From positions 62,001-126,000 of the forward strand of contig CAICTM010000084.1 of assembly GCA_903772945.1 (NCBI GenBank): a stretch of 64,000 bases of DNA. Reading direction: 5' to 3'. Shown here in pieces: positions 31,271 through 43,066 of this stretch (positions within the stretch are counted from its first letter, which is position 1; each line of letters begins with the position of its first letter). The position numbers and the translations under genes were made by a program. The notes beneath the pieces were generated by a model that had not been told where the DNA came from, searched no databases, and saw only the letters and a list, made by a program, of their open reading frames with translations. This DNA is from Seminavis robusta. Taxonomy: Eukaryota; Bacillariophyta; Bacillariophyceae; Naviculales; Naviculaceae.

Positions 31271-32590
31271 TTACAAAGGGCTTCCCAGGGGGGCTCCTTT
31301 CTGTGGATGCTCAAAAGGAATCACTTTTCCATTGACAGTGTCTCGAACCTGGATAAAACCTGGCCGATCATTTTTCTCGAACTCAGCTTTCCCGATGGTA
31401 ACAAGAACCTCTTCACCCTCACCTGCAAAGGCAAATTTGCAAATACAAAAGACAGAAACACAGGTTTAGATCAAGCACACAGCAAAAGCAACTTGAGCAG
31501 AAGGAACTTAAGGAACTTACGTAGGAAGGGTTTAAAAAAACGAGGTGGCTGGAAGCCAAAGATCCAGGAGATCGGAACCCAATTTTCTTCTTGGGTTTGG
31601 GGGTGGAAGGGGCACGAGTGGCACTACCATTTTCTCCTCCATTAGGACTGGTAGGAAAGGTTGTTCAGGAGTCTCAGTGTCCTCCTTCTCAGTGCCAATC
31701 TTCTTTCCAAATGCACCATGGAGTTTTTGGGACATTGTCTTCTTGGTCTTCTTCTTCTTCTTGTGGCCATCAGGAATAATGCTCTCATCCTTGTTGGAAG
31801 TGTCAGTGGGGGTGGGGGCTCTAGCAACTGTGGACTCCTGCATATCACTAAATCCGCTCTGCTCATCATCACTTCCAACAGACTCAACAACCACAACATT
31901 GAATCATGAGGCAGGGACAACACAGGGTGGCTCAGAACCCTTCTTGGGGGCAAAAGCCACATCAACTTTGATGCCACCATTGCTCAAGATACTGCTGTCA
32001 TCACTGCTACTTGGGGAACTCCCATCGGAAGTTTATTTAGCAGCCAAATCATTATCCATAGTTTCCAAGTGTTCTTCAGGTAGAGGGACTTCCCGAGTGG
32101 ATACCACTGCAGCAATGACATCCTTGCCTTGTTTTGCAATTGTGTCCGTCAAAACTTGCTGCTGTTTCACCAATGGTTCAATTGTTGTGTTGAGGGTTGT
32201 GTTGAGGGATGACATCATAGCTAATTTCCAGTTGTTTCATCTGAGCATCAGTCCGACTCCTTTTCCTTGGCAGCAGCAATGGCCTGGAGTTCTTTCTCTT
32301 TGTGAACCTGTTCATCACGTGCTTGTGCCGATTTCTCACGTTGCCAATCCAGCTCTTGTTGACGATGAAGATACAACTGGATATGCTGCACAGATTGATG
32401 CACCCCACCAGAATGTGTCAGTTGGGTCATGAAGGCACCACCATTGGATACTGTCCTTCCCACCAGCTGCAACTCATCATCACCATTGAAAGACTCCACA
32501 GCAGAAGGATGAGACACAGGCAAGTTGTCAATCTCCAACTCAATAATATCATCATTGTTGGTTGTACTTGATGCGAGCGCAGACAAGCTG
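31271..32590 (-). pseudogene. decayed coding remnant, low-complexity protein, family unknown
   Basis: Minus-strand open stretches encode Ser/Pro/Lys-rich and coiled-coil-like sequence (Gln/Glu/Lys-rich near 32250-32400, a Lys run near 31750). The 3' end has an exon-like piece at 31422-31271 behind a good intron (GTAAGT at 31520 to TTTGCAG at 31423, 98 bp) whose frame joins a stretch ending at 31521. The whole does not read as one open frame and appears broken in several places. I cannot say whether it was a host gene or part of a mobile element. No enzyme motif seen. Confidence 0.4.
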
Positions 32591-32924
32591 CGCTCGCCCA
32601 GAGCAGCTAGGCATAACTAGTAGTACATTGTAGAAGATTAGGTGAGTGGAGAAACTCGGCCATTTACTGAGCCGACCGTCTCCAGTCCCTGGGGTACCAT
32701 TCGGGACTGGGGAGTCCCGGATAGATCCCACACGGCGGAAGGGAGTCTAATCTAGGTTCTTGCTTTCAGCGTCGGCTGAATGAAGAATTGTAAGCTGAGA
32801 GAGAGAGACAACCTTCTTGCGATCGGCAGTTCAATGGCTGGTCTTGGCTAGGTCGCTGGCTTTTGTGATTCATGGTTGCCGCTGTCGATCTTGCCAAATG
32901 TGGTCTTGGACGGGCGTTGTTGCC
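32591..32924. other. spacer between two remnants
   Basis: Contains an inverted pair in GGGACTGGGGAGTCCC near 32703-32718 and a GA microsatellite near 32800. Separates two decayed minus-strand coding stretches. Origin unknown. Confidence 0.3.
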
Positions 32925-34379
32925 TTAAGGGTAATCTTGTTTGAAAGGCATTGAGGAGCTGATGCGGTGAATCATCATGTGGGGTATCCATTTCCGGAAC
33001 GCAGGTTGTAACCGGCGAGATGTAGAGATGTACTTGAATTGTAGGTGAGGAGCGTGGGAATTAATTTTGCAAATTGTGAGATGGTCCTCTCGGTAACCAT
33101 GATTAGGGTCATAGTTCCGAAAACCCATCAGGGTTAGAGTTTCCATGCTGCAGGGCGTGGAAACTCGGACGGGGGTTCCCCATGCGTGCTGCTGCTCGAC
33201 ACGTTGAACAGCATCAGAGTATGCATGGTATTCCTTGAGTACAGGATAAACCTGTTCCATGTCATCAATGCAGAATTCCTTTGTGATCCGTTGGAACAGA
33301 CATATGTATGACTCCACTATCTCCACCCTCTTTCCATCTTGCTTGGGTTCAAAGAGCTTGCGAGTGAACTCTAAGATGAGCATGGACTGTTGAGGTGTAG
33401 CTGCCTTCCAGTGGTGAGTTCTAATGGAAGGAGGAGATGCAATCCAAAGCACAGTCCAAACATTGTTGCCATCCTTGTGTCAAGAATATTGTGGTATCAT
33501 CTTGTTGGCATCAAAGAAAAAGTCTTGCATCAAAGGGAGGTCTTCTGTTTCCATCTCTGCATTCAGCTGGTTCTGGAGATGTTCCACCTTGCATAACTGC
33601 GCAGCACGCACTACATCGTCAGGAATCTGGATTGCTTCCACCACTGTATCTAAAGCTTTGTAGCCGGCATTGGTGTATTTGGAAGATTCCGCTGGCAGCC
33701 ACAATGCATTTAGGAAGAGTTTTCTTTGAGAAAGGGGGAGAAGCTTTTCCTTGGTGATGTAATCCCGAACATCTCGTACAGGTCCTCGAACAATCTCTTC
33801 TTTCAGCGCCAGAATGAGATCTTTCTCATTGGCATAATCAAAGTGGACTTTGCTTCGGAGGAACTTGAAAAGTTCATCCTTGTTGAAATGCTTCTTGAGG
33901 GAACCATCAAACAATCCACTGTAAATAATCATAGGAAGGGGCGAAGAACCTTCTGGAAGAATGCATAGGAATACTGTAGCAGAACCCTGACGGTAGGAAA
34001 TGATGAAATTCCCAGGAACCATGGAATCTAGTTGTGCCTTGTATCAAAATGTTTCTCTGTCAATGCTGACCAACTCATTCCACTCGTTGCGTTTGACACC
34101 TTCATCAAACATGTGATCAATGAAAATCATCCCATTATCCACGGTAAAACATTGGAGATCTTCATCCGTGGCATCAGTATCCAGCTTTTTGACGAATTCA
34201 CCAAGGATATTCAGGGTCTCCTGGGACTTCCGGAACTTGATCTTGGTAAAGTCCGCCAAGGCAAAATAGAGCTCTTGGCTGCGGAAATCACTGAAGTTGA
34301 GTTTCATGTCGGGGCTTGATGGGCAAACTTGGACAATGGACTCAATGAGGGCAGAACACTTGACAAAAGGAAAGAACAA
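32925..34379 (-). pseudogene. decayed ~480-codon coding remnant, family unknown
   Basis: The minus strand keeps a single reading frame over about 1.45 kb with only a few interruptions, and its composition is protein-like throughout (balanced charged and hydrophobic residues, for example the LFKFLRSKVHFDYANEKDL and YVEHLQNQL-like helices). It has no ATG at its beginning and no recognised domain. It may be the front part of the same unit as the remnant at 31271-32590. A capsid-type or other mobile-element protein cannot be excluded, so it is treated as a fossil. No reverse transcriptase, integrase or transposase motif was found nearby. Confidence 0.4.
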
Positions 34380-37300
34380 AGCTTGCTTGATGGGAAGGAC
34401 TTGGAGATTTTGATGGACTTGCTTGGATAAACTTGGAGAACTTGATGGAAGAGAGTAACTTGGAGGCTTTCAGCAACTCAGGCACAAGCGTGATTGTGCA
34501 TTTGAAAGGAAGCTAACTTGCTTGAATAATTTCCAAGAAAAACAACAAAGCTGAGGCTTATTGTTTGTCGTCGATTGAAATTGTGACTAAAAATGAAACT
34601 GATTTAAAAAGCCAAAAATCCATCAAAGATCCAACTCGGCCAAACCAAGAGTTGAGGTTTTGTACCAGGTTTACATGGTTTCTACAGGAAACAACCATGC
34701 TGCAGAACTCTATCCATCATGTTGTGTACTGTGGCTAGTACGCAGGAGATTCCCTAAGATCTTTGATCCTGAACAAGTTGGATGTAGGATGTGTACGGCA
34801 TCCTACGTCCAGTGTGTTCCCATTTGATTCTATGCGATATTGATTAGCTGAGAATGTGGGAAGCAACTTGGAATAGGTCAGAAAAGAAGCAGCACAAAAG
34901 TGAAGAAAACATGGCTGCGGTTTACTGAGACACGCATTTTTTATTAAAGTCGAAGCTGCCTGTATGCCTGTATGCTGGGATACTGAGCAATACATGATGC
35001 CCAACCACCAAGGTGGACGATGCTTTCTGTGGAATGGACAACTGGCCTTGGTTATTTGTTGCACCGTCCATTCTTGATTGCCAGTTTCCACTGTACAGAT
35101 ACTGTTATTTGTGTGGCAGAAATAGTACAGCTGTATGAGTAAAGTCTCCTCTCATGCTCAGGATGTCCACCTTGTTCTTCATCAGGGTTAGTTCCCTTGG
35201 TTTGATTGAGACATTTATGAGACTTCACTTGGGCTCGTGGTTGAAGCTTGAAGTGTGTCCTAGTTTACTAACCTGGTCTAGCTGAAAGCTGAAAGTGCTT
35301 TGGGGACCTCCGCGGGACTTGGACATAAAGAGAGAAAGAACCCACGCAGGCAGATATTGGCTGAGATGTGGCAAGTATTCTACAAGGATTTATTTCTAAT
35401 GACAACATTTTAAAATGCTTCAATGTAACACATGCCTCTATCTGGGTGAACTATACTTCTCTAGAATGGACAAACAAACTTGGTCATTTTTGTTTCACCA
35501 TTCTTGGTTGCCAGTTCCACTGTGCACTTTACAGTGTCTAATGTGGAAAAAATGTTACAATTGCATGCTCGGAGTAGAACAGAAAAGATCCAGGACTTGA
35601 GGGTATTTGGAGTAGAATAGAAAAGGTCCAAAAGTGCTTGGAGGACCCCTGCAGGGTTGAGGGTACTCGGAGTTGAACAGAAAAGGTCCAAAAGTGCTGA
35701 GGTCCCCCACTTTGAGTCATATGTCCGCACAAGGGTTGACTTGATCGAGAAGAAAAAAAAAATCCAACTCGAGTGGAGCTTTCCTACCACATGAACTATG
35801 ATTTTGTAGATTGGATACCGGAATAGTCATTTTGTTGCATTCTTGGTTGCCAGTTTCCACAAAATAACCATGTATGTGCGAGGTTTACCAAGAAAGATGA
35901 AGGGACTTAAGAGGAAGGTCCAAAAGTGCTAGAAGGCACCCTCTGAAAGCTTGAATAGCTACTGTGCAGCTACACAGTGCCTTGTGTGGAAAAAATAGTT
36001 CGCTACAGTGCCTCATGTATAGAAAGAATAGTACCGTAAAGAGCGTAAAGTCTCCCTCCCTATCAATAATTTTGCTCAGGATGTCCACCTTCTTCCAAAG
36101 GGAGGGTTCTCGTATCTCATGGATCTCTCATGGTTTCTTTTTGCGCAAGAAGACCTTCACGTGGGCTCATGGTTCAACTTTAGGTTGAAGTGTGTTCTAC
36201 TGACCTGGCAACAGACTTTGTGGTCAGCGGTGATGACCAGTAATTTAAACCCTATCAATTTCCAAATTCCATATGCAAATACCAGTATTTACCAAAACAG
36301 TACTGGTCAAAACCAAAAATCAGGCTTTCCGCAAAGTAAACACGAAATACCAAAATTTCTTTTCTAAAAGGAGAATCTCGATTTACCCTCTTCAGATCGG
36401 AACACTGGCAGCAGCTGCAGCAAAGCACTATCACCATGGCACATGTATGTGTGTGTGTGTGAGGTTTACTCATTGAGATGAAAGGACTTAGAAGGAGAGC
36501 TGAAGGAGAGCTGAAGGAGAGCTGAAGGAGAGAAAAGAAACAGCACAATAATGACCAATACGTCACGTGCCACAGAAAATCTGAGCATCCGAGCAGCTGA
36601 AGACCTCAATAAGAACTCAGGCTGATGAGCCCTTAGCCCTCTCAAAGATGGAAGCTTGCCTCCAAAGCTCGAAAGGAACAAATATCTGATCATAATGTCA
36701 ACAGCTATGGTGCATGCGAAAATGTCATCAGCCACAGTTCAAGATGCTTAGCTACTCGGAGCAGACATCAGTTTGTGCAAGCAAAGCACTGTCTTATGAA
36801 GTCATCAACCACATGACGATGCCTAGCTACTCCGAGTATGGTCCCAAGTCTTGGACTGATGACCCTCAAATTCCATGGCTGCCAGTGCAGCAGACATCAG
36901 ATTGTGCAAGGGCAAAGCACAGTCTTGTGCAGTCATCCATGAACCAGGACTATCAATTCCAGCATGGAACGAGACGATCACAGTTCTTCCCTGGCTTCAA
37001 AGATGCCTCCAACCAGTGTGCCATGTGGAGCGATGTTCTGTCGAAGGTTCCTTGAATTTGCTCCATTGGGTGTGATGGTTCGCTTGGTAGTGGCTTTTTG
37101 ATGCCACCAAAGTCTCTCTCGCGAATACACTGCAGCTCTGAGCTCAACTCTAACAATTCCATGACTTGCTTGCTATGCGTGGTTCCGGCTTGCACCACCA
37201 TGACTACAGCAAAAGTTTCTCCAAGATGTAGTTTCTGGCTCAGGACGTAAAAGTTTTGCATTAACCCTAGGTAGTCTAGCTAGATGGCGTTGCTATGCGA

Positions 37301-39360
37301 GGGAGTTTTGCAGAACAGGACTGTGGAGCTGGGAAAACAGCACATCCATTGGAAGCATGCCACAATCCACATGATGTACTGTGCACACAAAGTGGATCTA
37401 GCTAGCTAGCCACTCTAGCTACTACTAATAATAGTTGAAGAGACCACCTTGTCAAGCTTTGTTGCTACGTACTACTGGTCTAGTCGGTTGCCAATTCAAT
37501 AGTTTCTACTTAATCTATTATGCTAGTGCGTAGCTCATACACTGTACTAGTAGTAATCTATCACATGCTCCTAGTGAGACCACCAAGCAAGTTTTCTTTG
37601 ACTTCCTAGCCAAAGTCACGAAGTTGCCCGGTGCCGCCTGCATCCGAACATGAAAATGGGTACCAAAACACAAGGAAATAACAAAAGAGGGATGAATCCA
37701 AAAGGAGGATCCACTCTCTTCTGTGCGTGCGAGTTAAGTCTGGAAAGCGCTGTCACCTCCAAGGACCTGGCTGCCTTGATACCACCACTGAAGATTTCTT
37801 CTCTTCTACTCCAGTACTAAGAAGTTTTGATATAGCTGATAGCCTTGAATCTTAGAGATGCATGATGTGTTTCGATTGTGAGAGTGCTGCGACCCCAGGA
37901 AGAAGCAAAGGGATTGAGGGGTGGTCTTTTGCATGCAGTCCTTTCAGAGGCACCATACGGTAAACTTATGTGTGAAAATGCAAGCAGCAAGAACGTTTTT
38001 AGTCCCGTGAAAGTAGCGGTACTGGTACCACAACTGGGGTAGCTTTTTACAATCAAGTTTACTCTCTCTTATTCAGCTCTACAAAGAATGCCTGTTTATG
38101 GTTGGTTTGTAGACATGAGCATACCCCAGTACAAATGGGTCTGTCCGTTGTCGTAGATTGTGTAGTATCCTGCTGTTTGTTTATTTGTCCGGCACTACAC
38201 ACTCCTCTGGTGGAAAGAATCGACTTGCCACTGCCATTGAGGATCCAATCAAGAAAGTTTTCCAGACAATACTGACAGCGGCTGGAACCCGTACAGTGAA
38301 TTTGGAAAAGTGTAGTGTAGCCAATAGGTACCCAAAGGCACTTGATTTCATTGCGAATTCAACGGCAAATGTTCTTCAACAAACATCTTCTCCATAGAAT
38401 GGTTTGGTCAGAAAGTATCCAGCAACTCCACCAAGCACATGAAGCAATGCGGCCGATGCCTGTAATTGGAATCCTGCAGACATGATGAGTCCAGTACACC
38501 CGCAACACTGACACCTACCAAGAGACAGGTGATCAAGACACCTAGAATGGGTGAAAAATGCAATATTTTCTGCAGTCTCTGGTGCCTTCTGAAAGCCGAC
38601 AGCACCATGTTTTCATTGACGTATTCCTTACTGGCATATATTTTTGACAGCCAGCTTTTTCAATGGCTGTGCTGGCCAATGACGTCAAAGGATCCTCTTC
38701 TAGCAATTTATCTAGAATTACTGAGGCTTTCGCCAGCCAGATCTTCAAAGTTGCTGGAATTGAGGGGGATCTCTTTATCCTGAATTTCCACGAAGAGCTG
38801 GTTAGGAATGTTATCAAAAGCAGGAGTTGCAGGTTTGGCATCAGATACATGCTCGGTGTTTACTGCAATCATGTCAGGAAAGAGCCAGGATCACGGCTGA
38901 CGGCCGTGATGCTACAAGCTGCAAGCATGGGGCTACACTACGTGATGCTGAAACGAGAGCCAGCGTCTTAGTGGGCAAGGCGACAACAGTGCGGAGCAGA
39001 AAGATCCAATCGTTCGAGCTGACGCTTTGACAAAGCAGCACAACAATTGGAAATCACCAAGGTAGAAACCACATCTGAAGATGGTTGGAATTGCACACAG
39101 GATGGAAATGACCAGACACATGCACAGGATCCAGATCTCCTTATATTTATAATAACTCTTTGTCCTGCTCCTCCCATTCCTTTTTGTCATCCTCATCCTT
39201 GTAGAACTTATCACTTCCATTGCCATGACATCACTTTCTGGTTGAAGCATTCTTACCAAGGAATAATCTCCATTCAGGTAGCTTTTAAGCCTATGACAAA
39301 GCTTGCATCTCGGATCACACTTACCCATCTCTGCCTCCCAATTCCCACCAGTTTTCACCA
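34380..39360. repeat. 5 kb accessory region with diverged non-coding repeats
   Basis: No convincing gene. Three related blocks, at about 34980-35300, 35440-35720 and 35810-36230, share phrases in the same order: TTGGTTGCCAGTT(T)CCAC, a TGTGTGG(A/C)A-A-AA-TAGT stretch, GTAAAGTCTCC with CTCAGGATGTCCACCTT, and a CACTTGGGCTC/CACGTGGGCTC phrase with TTGAAGTGTGT. Inside the second block, GAACAGAAAAGGTCCAAAAGTGCT recurs with a ~60-bp period. At 36755-36945 a phrase GCAGACATCAG-TTGTGCAAG-AAAGCAC-GTCTT occurs twice, 130 bp apart. GCTAGC palindromes lie near 37395. The minus strand between 38540 and 39430 has short open stretches, one with a hydrophobic helix, that may be coding debris. Confidence 0.5.
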
Positions 39361-39699
39361 AAAAGGAAACATTGCCCAGCTTCTCCTCTGCATTTCGGTG
39401 GTCCATATCGATGAGCATAGTTGCAACCAAGTTGATAGGCCATACACAGCATTTTGCCCATTCCTCCTTGTTGTCTTAGAGAGCCTTATCGATTGCGTTC
39501 CATGGGATAGCAGCATCATCCTCCCAATGTGGAACAATCCCCAAAGGACATTGCCACCCTGGGATGACAGGATATGCTCCACATCCTTCCTTCTTCAGAC
39601 GGTCCAATTTCATCTTCATGCAAGCCAATGTTTCCGGCTAGTGGAATCTTTGCACTTTTGCATCGGCGGCCCCCGACTGAGGTTGACGGCCCTATGAAT

Positions 39700-40545
39700 C
39701 CAGTATGATCAGCTTCCATAACCACATCATTGGGAAACTGGAAACATGTTGCCAAAAATCCACTAGTAAGGGAATTTACAAAGGATTGGTTGTTGTGTTG
39801 AGGGACTATTTTAAAATAGTCAATCAAATTCTAAGCTTGGTTGTTGTCATTACAGTTTCTCCTTTCTGAGAGGCCCAATAATTTGTGGAAACGTTTTCTG
39901 TCAATGATGTTGTGTACTCTTTAGCCCTGTCCAGATCCTCTGGACCTCTGTGGAAACTTGAGTCGTGCTACCGATCGTCTCCTAAATCCTTTTGATCGTC
40001 TCCTATTTAATGGATTTCGTCTCCTAAAAATAGGAGACGAAACGGATCGTCTCTTAAATCTTTCGTCTCCTCTTAAATCGTCTCCTATTTTCAACGGATC
40101 GTCTCCTATTCTCAACGGATCGTCTCCTAAGTGCACCATGTAAACTGTATGGTATCGTCTCTTAAATCTTTCGGATCGTCTCCTATTTCGAAACGATCGT
40201 CTCCTAAATGGAATGTCTCCTAATGAATCGTCTCCTAAATACAGGAGACGATTGCTTTCGTCTCCTAAATCATTTCGATCGTCTCCTAAGCCTCGGTGTA
40301 TCGTCTCTTAAGTAATTTGCCACGAATGACGTTTCCACAGAGGTCCTGTGGCAACATGCAGCATGGAAAGACTGGGCACAAAATTTGGACCCGCCAATGA
40401 CGTTTGTGACGGAACTCCCTGCAACAGTTCTACAGTGGATTGGCTGTCGCAACAAAGAAATATCTTGGAATGCTGCAAGAGTTGCTTGAATCTGGTAATG
40501 TGAACAAGGAGACTTGCCATTCCAGGTCATTGGTACGTGTCACAC
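39700..40545 (-). pseudogene. degenerate copy of the unknown gene at 43067, carrying an inserted element
   Basis: Minus-strand fragments match the protein at 43067-43651, for example the FKQLLQHSK, CCDSQST, LLQ-VPS-TSL and FQFPNDV motifs. The copy has lost its start codon and reading frame and is interrupted by the 0.4 kb TCGTCTCCTAA element at 39944-40344. DNA similarity continues to about 40880 (matching to about 43935), with a shared CTTTGCTGGCTCACAAAAGATCCA block. It is therefore a segmental duplication of roughly 1 kb, not only a coding one. Confidence 0.6.
39944..40344. mobile_element. 401-bp non-autonomous inverted-repeat element with an 18-copy TCGTCTCCTAA array
   Basis: The ends carry a perfect 16-bp inverted repeat (ggacctctgtggaaac at 39942-39957 and its reverse complement at 40331-40346). 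Near-identical CCTCTGG/CCTGTGG flanks suggest a 7-8 bp target duplication, with the element taken as 39944-40344. Inside are 18 copies of TCGTCTC(C/T)TA(A/T), 16 in one orientation and 2 inverted, giving a 10-bp-arm hairpin near 40017-40040. It encodes nothing. The related segment at 43443-43470 lacks the insertion, so it serves as an empty site. Architecture (short terminal inverted repeats plus dense subterminal motifs) fits a small DNA transposon of hAT or Mutator type. The superfamily is not proven. Confidence 0.75.
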
Positions 40546-40944
40546 TGTATGTTGCAATTAGTTATTTAAATGGAGCCAACTAGCTAGCTATCTATGGCTA
40601 GATAGCAAATAAATACCAAATAGATCTGTTAAGGAGCGATGGGGGGGGGGGGCTAAGCTAGGCAGAGCGGTTGCATCGGTTGGTAGATTGATTGAGCACC
40701 CCTGCAGCAGAGCAGGTCTTTAATAAAAGAGATCAAGCATTCCAACAGGTGCATTAGGTCGCGTGAGGACGCGCCGTAAAGTGGATGCTCCTCTTGCACA
40801 AACTAATGGCTTTGCTGGCTCACAAAAGATCCACTCTGTCTTCGAAAACCAATTCGATTCAATTCCAACTCTCTAAAACAATAGGATGGTCACTGTGCTC
40901 CAATGCTACAGGTAACTGTTGGGCCGGTGCGATTTGATTCATAG
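40546..40944. other. flank of the duplicated segment
   Basis: Includes a run of ten or more G near 40640, and the CTTTGCTGGCTCACAAAAGATCCA block shared with 43847-43870. No gene seen. Confidence 0.4.
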
Positions 40945-41896
40945 CTACGTCGCAAGACCCATACCTTGGTGCTTTTTATGGTACTCCTGCATTGATTGAA
41001 AGAGCTCTGAGACGTTGATTCTGTATTGACGGCAGAACACAGCTGAAATACCAGTGATACCTAAATCTTGCGGTGTAATGACAATAAAGCTTTCTGGGCC
41101 TCCCGGAAAGAAGTCCCTCACCTCTGCATCAGGGTTGTTCACATCATGGGCATCAGCAACCGTTGTACCATGAGGCAGGTAATCGGTAGATTTGGAGCCC
41201 TTCCATGTCTTGTGTGTTTGAACCTTTGATCGCTCCAACCAGCGTTCGCTTTTTTGAGAATCGCACCTTGACCAAGTATCCCAATGTTGGACGAGATGCC
41301 GATAGAGAACCGTGATCATGCTCCAAGCCTCTGTTCATCATATCATCAATGGCTTCCGTTTTGTACTTCTTCTTATTCTTCCAGCTAAACTGAATTAGTA
41401 CCACAACAGGGATTGAGCCAGCATCAGTAGGTTTTAAACTGCCACTCTTTTTTTTGCTGCAACGAGGATTGCCCCAGTAGCTCAAGTCTAGGTCACGTGA
41501 TGAAAGGTGTGAACCACCTGGCAGAAGATGAATTTTGTGTGTCCCACTACAGCATCCCCATTTACCCCACATTGTGTTGCAAAAGTCCGTGAACTCGATC
41601 GCATATTGACTGGTAAACGAGTTATGTTGATGCGTCGGTGTGACGAGGTGTGGCTTTCCATTCACCAACACAACGCGGAGATCACCAACGCCAACTTTTT
41701 CAAGAGTATCGAAGAGTTCTTCTTCCGATTCGAATACTCGATCTTCTCCAATGAGTTGCGTTATTTCCAGAGGAAGGTCCACCAACTCCTCGCTATCGTT
41801 GTCGCTATCGTCGTCTTCTCTATCGTTTCCGCCACTTTGCTCGTCAGCCAAACCCACCTCGTCCTTCTTTTCTTCTCCTAGTAGAAGTGGATGCAT
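40945..41896 (-). pseudogene. Uma2-like (PD-(D/E)XK superfamily) gene with one frameshift
   Basis: Starts at ATG 41896 with an acidic N-terminus of about 60 residues, then a domain resembling Uma2-type putative endonucleases: NGKPHLVTPTHQHN, then SSRDLDLSYWG (position of the usual PD motif), then PVVVLIQFSWKNKKKYKTEA (position of the E-x-K strand), then GYLVKVRF. The frame ends early at 41153. The next frame continues the same domain (HGTTVADA, then PGGPESFIVITPQDLGI) to a stop at 40945. The switch occurs near 41170 at CCTGCCT, which looks like a 4-bp tandem duplication, so one recent frameshift (or an assembly error) may separate the two halves. Without it the product would be about 310-320 aa. 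Family call is by pattern and is tentative. Confidence 0.45.
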
Positions 41897-43066
41897 ATTA
41901 AAATAAAGTAAGATAGGGCGTTAATGTGTCGCATGTGAGAGAGCAACAGCAACAACTGTCGACATTGCAGATAATGTAAACAATTTGGATGTTGTAGCCG
42001 CGCACGGCACACGACACTGCTATCACCATGGCCTCTGTTTTCGAGGTTGCCCCAACGACACTATGCATAGATCTTGCTACAGGTACCGGTACCGTACAGT
42101 ATAGCTAGAATGATCAATCGAACCGAGATTGAGAATACAGTACATGTACGAGTATTCTCAATCATACGGTTACCGGTACACATGGTTTCGCCGCACTGCA
42201 ACAAAGAAATCACCTTGTACCAAACCGGTAATTACTACGGATTCGGGAACAACTGTCTTTGCCCAACCCCAGGAATGGAATTGCGGCACGTCGGAAGAGA
42301 ATTGCGCCCAGCGGGAAGCAGATTTCACCTTCTACTTATTTAAAGAACCTTTCCCCTTTAAGGATAGAGTTGAGTGGGACAAGTTTGGGACCAGTTCGGA
42401 TTCGGTCCTTTCACGTAGAAAGCTACCAGCTTTCTACAGAGCAGCCGCAATTGGCTTCAGAGGTGGCGCAATCGGCTTCGCACGGACAGTTCTTCTCGAA
42501 TCTGTAGTAAATATAAAAAGCTAAACACCTTGCCATTAAGAGATGCACGATGGTTGCCAATACTGCTACCGGTAGCTACCTGGTAAGCAAGCTAGCTAGC
42601 TAGCTATCATGCCACAGCTACAAATGGTGCATCAACTGCTAGTAATTACCACTACTATCTAAACTAATTGTCCTGTTTCAAAGCTTGCTCCCAGCCAGGA
42701 TTGCTTGAGATGTTCGAGCTGGGAGCAAGCAAGCAACAAACCTCATGCACATTCGAGCATACAATGGATGGCCCTGCGCTGGTTCTCTACTTGGGTAAGC
42801 TTCTTGTTCATCGTTTTAATGTTTTGGGTTTCCGCAAAAGTAATATTGAATAGTTGTCCCAGTAGCCGGGTTTGGGCTGCTAGCTTTGTATAGAAATTGT
42901 GACTTTCAGGTGGCCAAGCCACACCCAAACCAACATAGTGTTGCAGACTTTCAAAGAAGCCCACCTTCCACAACTAAAAGATAATGGATCCTTGTCGCAT
43001 TTGAAAGGGTAGCTCGTATAGAACTCAGATTTCCAGTGCTCTGGTGCTTGGAGCTTTGAGCCTTTT
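41897..43066. other. 1.2 kb spacer with fragments
   Basis: ACCGGT/GGTACC palindromes cluster near 42075-42110 and 42165, and a GCTAGC tract lies near 42585-42606. A minus-strand open stretch at 42743-42973 is helical and charged (FYTKLAAQTRLLGQLF is typical) and could be a downstream exon or debris of the gene at 43067. No splice sites could be settled. Confidence 0.35.

Noticed and set aside
31271-34379. LTR retrotransposon
   Set aside because: No reverse transcriptase, RNase H, integrase or protease motif and no pair of long direct repeats was seen. Kept as an unassigned fossil.
39047-39697. 216-codon plus-strand frame
   Set aside because: Composition is irregular, and it overlaps minus-strand fragments that belong to the duplicated family. 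Not supported as a gene.
39944-40344. CRISPR-like array of regularly repeated short motifs
   Set aside because: The repeat is too short (about 11 bp), spacing is irregular, some units are inverted, and the array sits between terminal inverted repeats in a eukaryotic genome.
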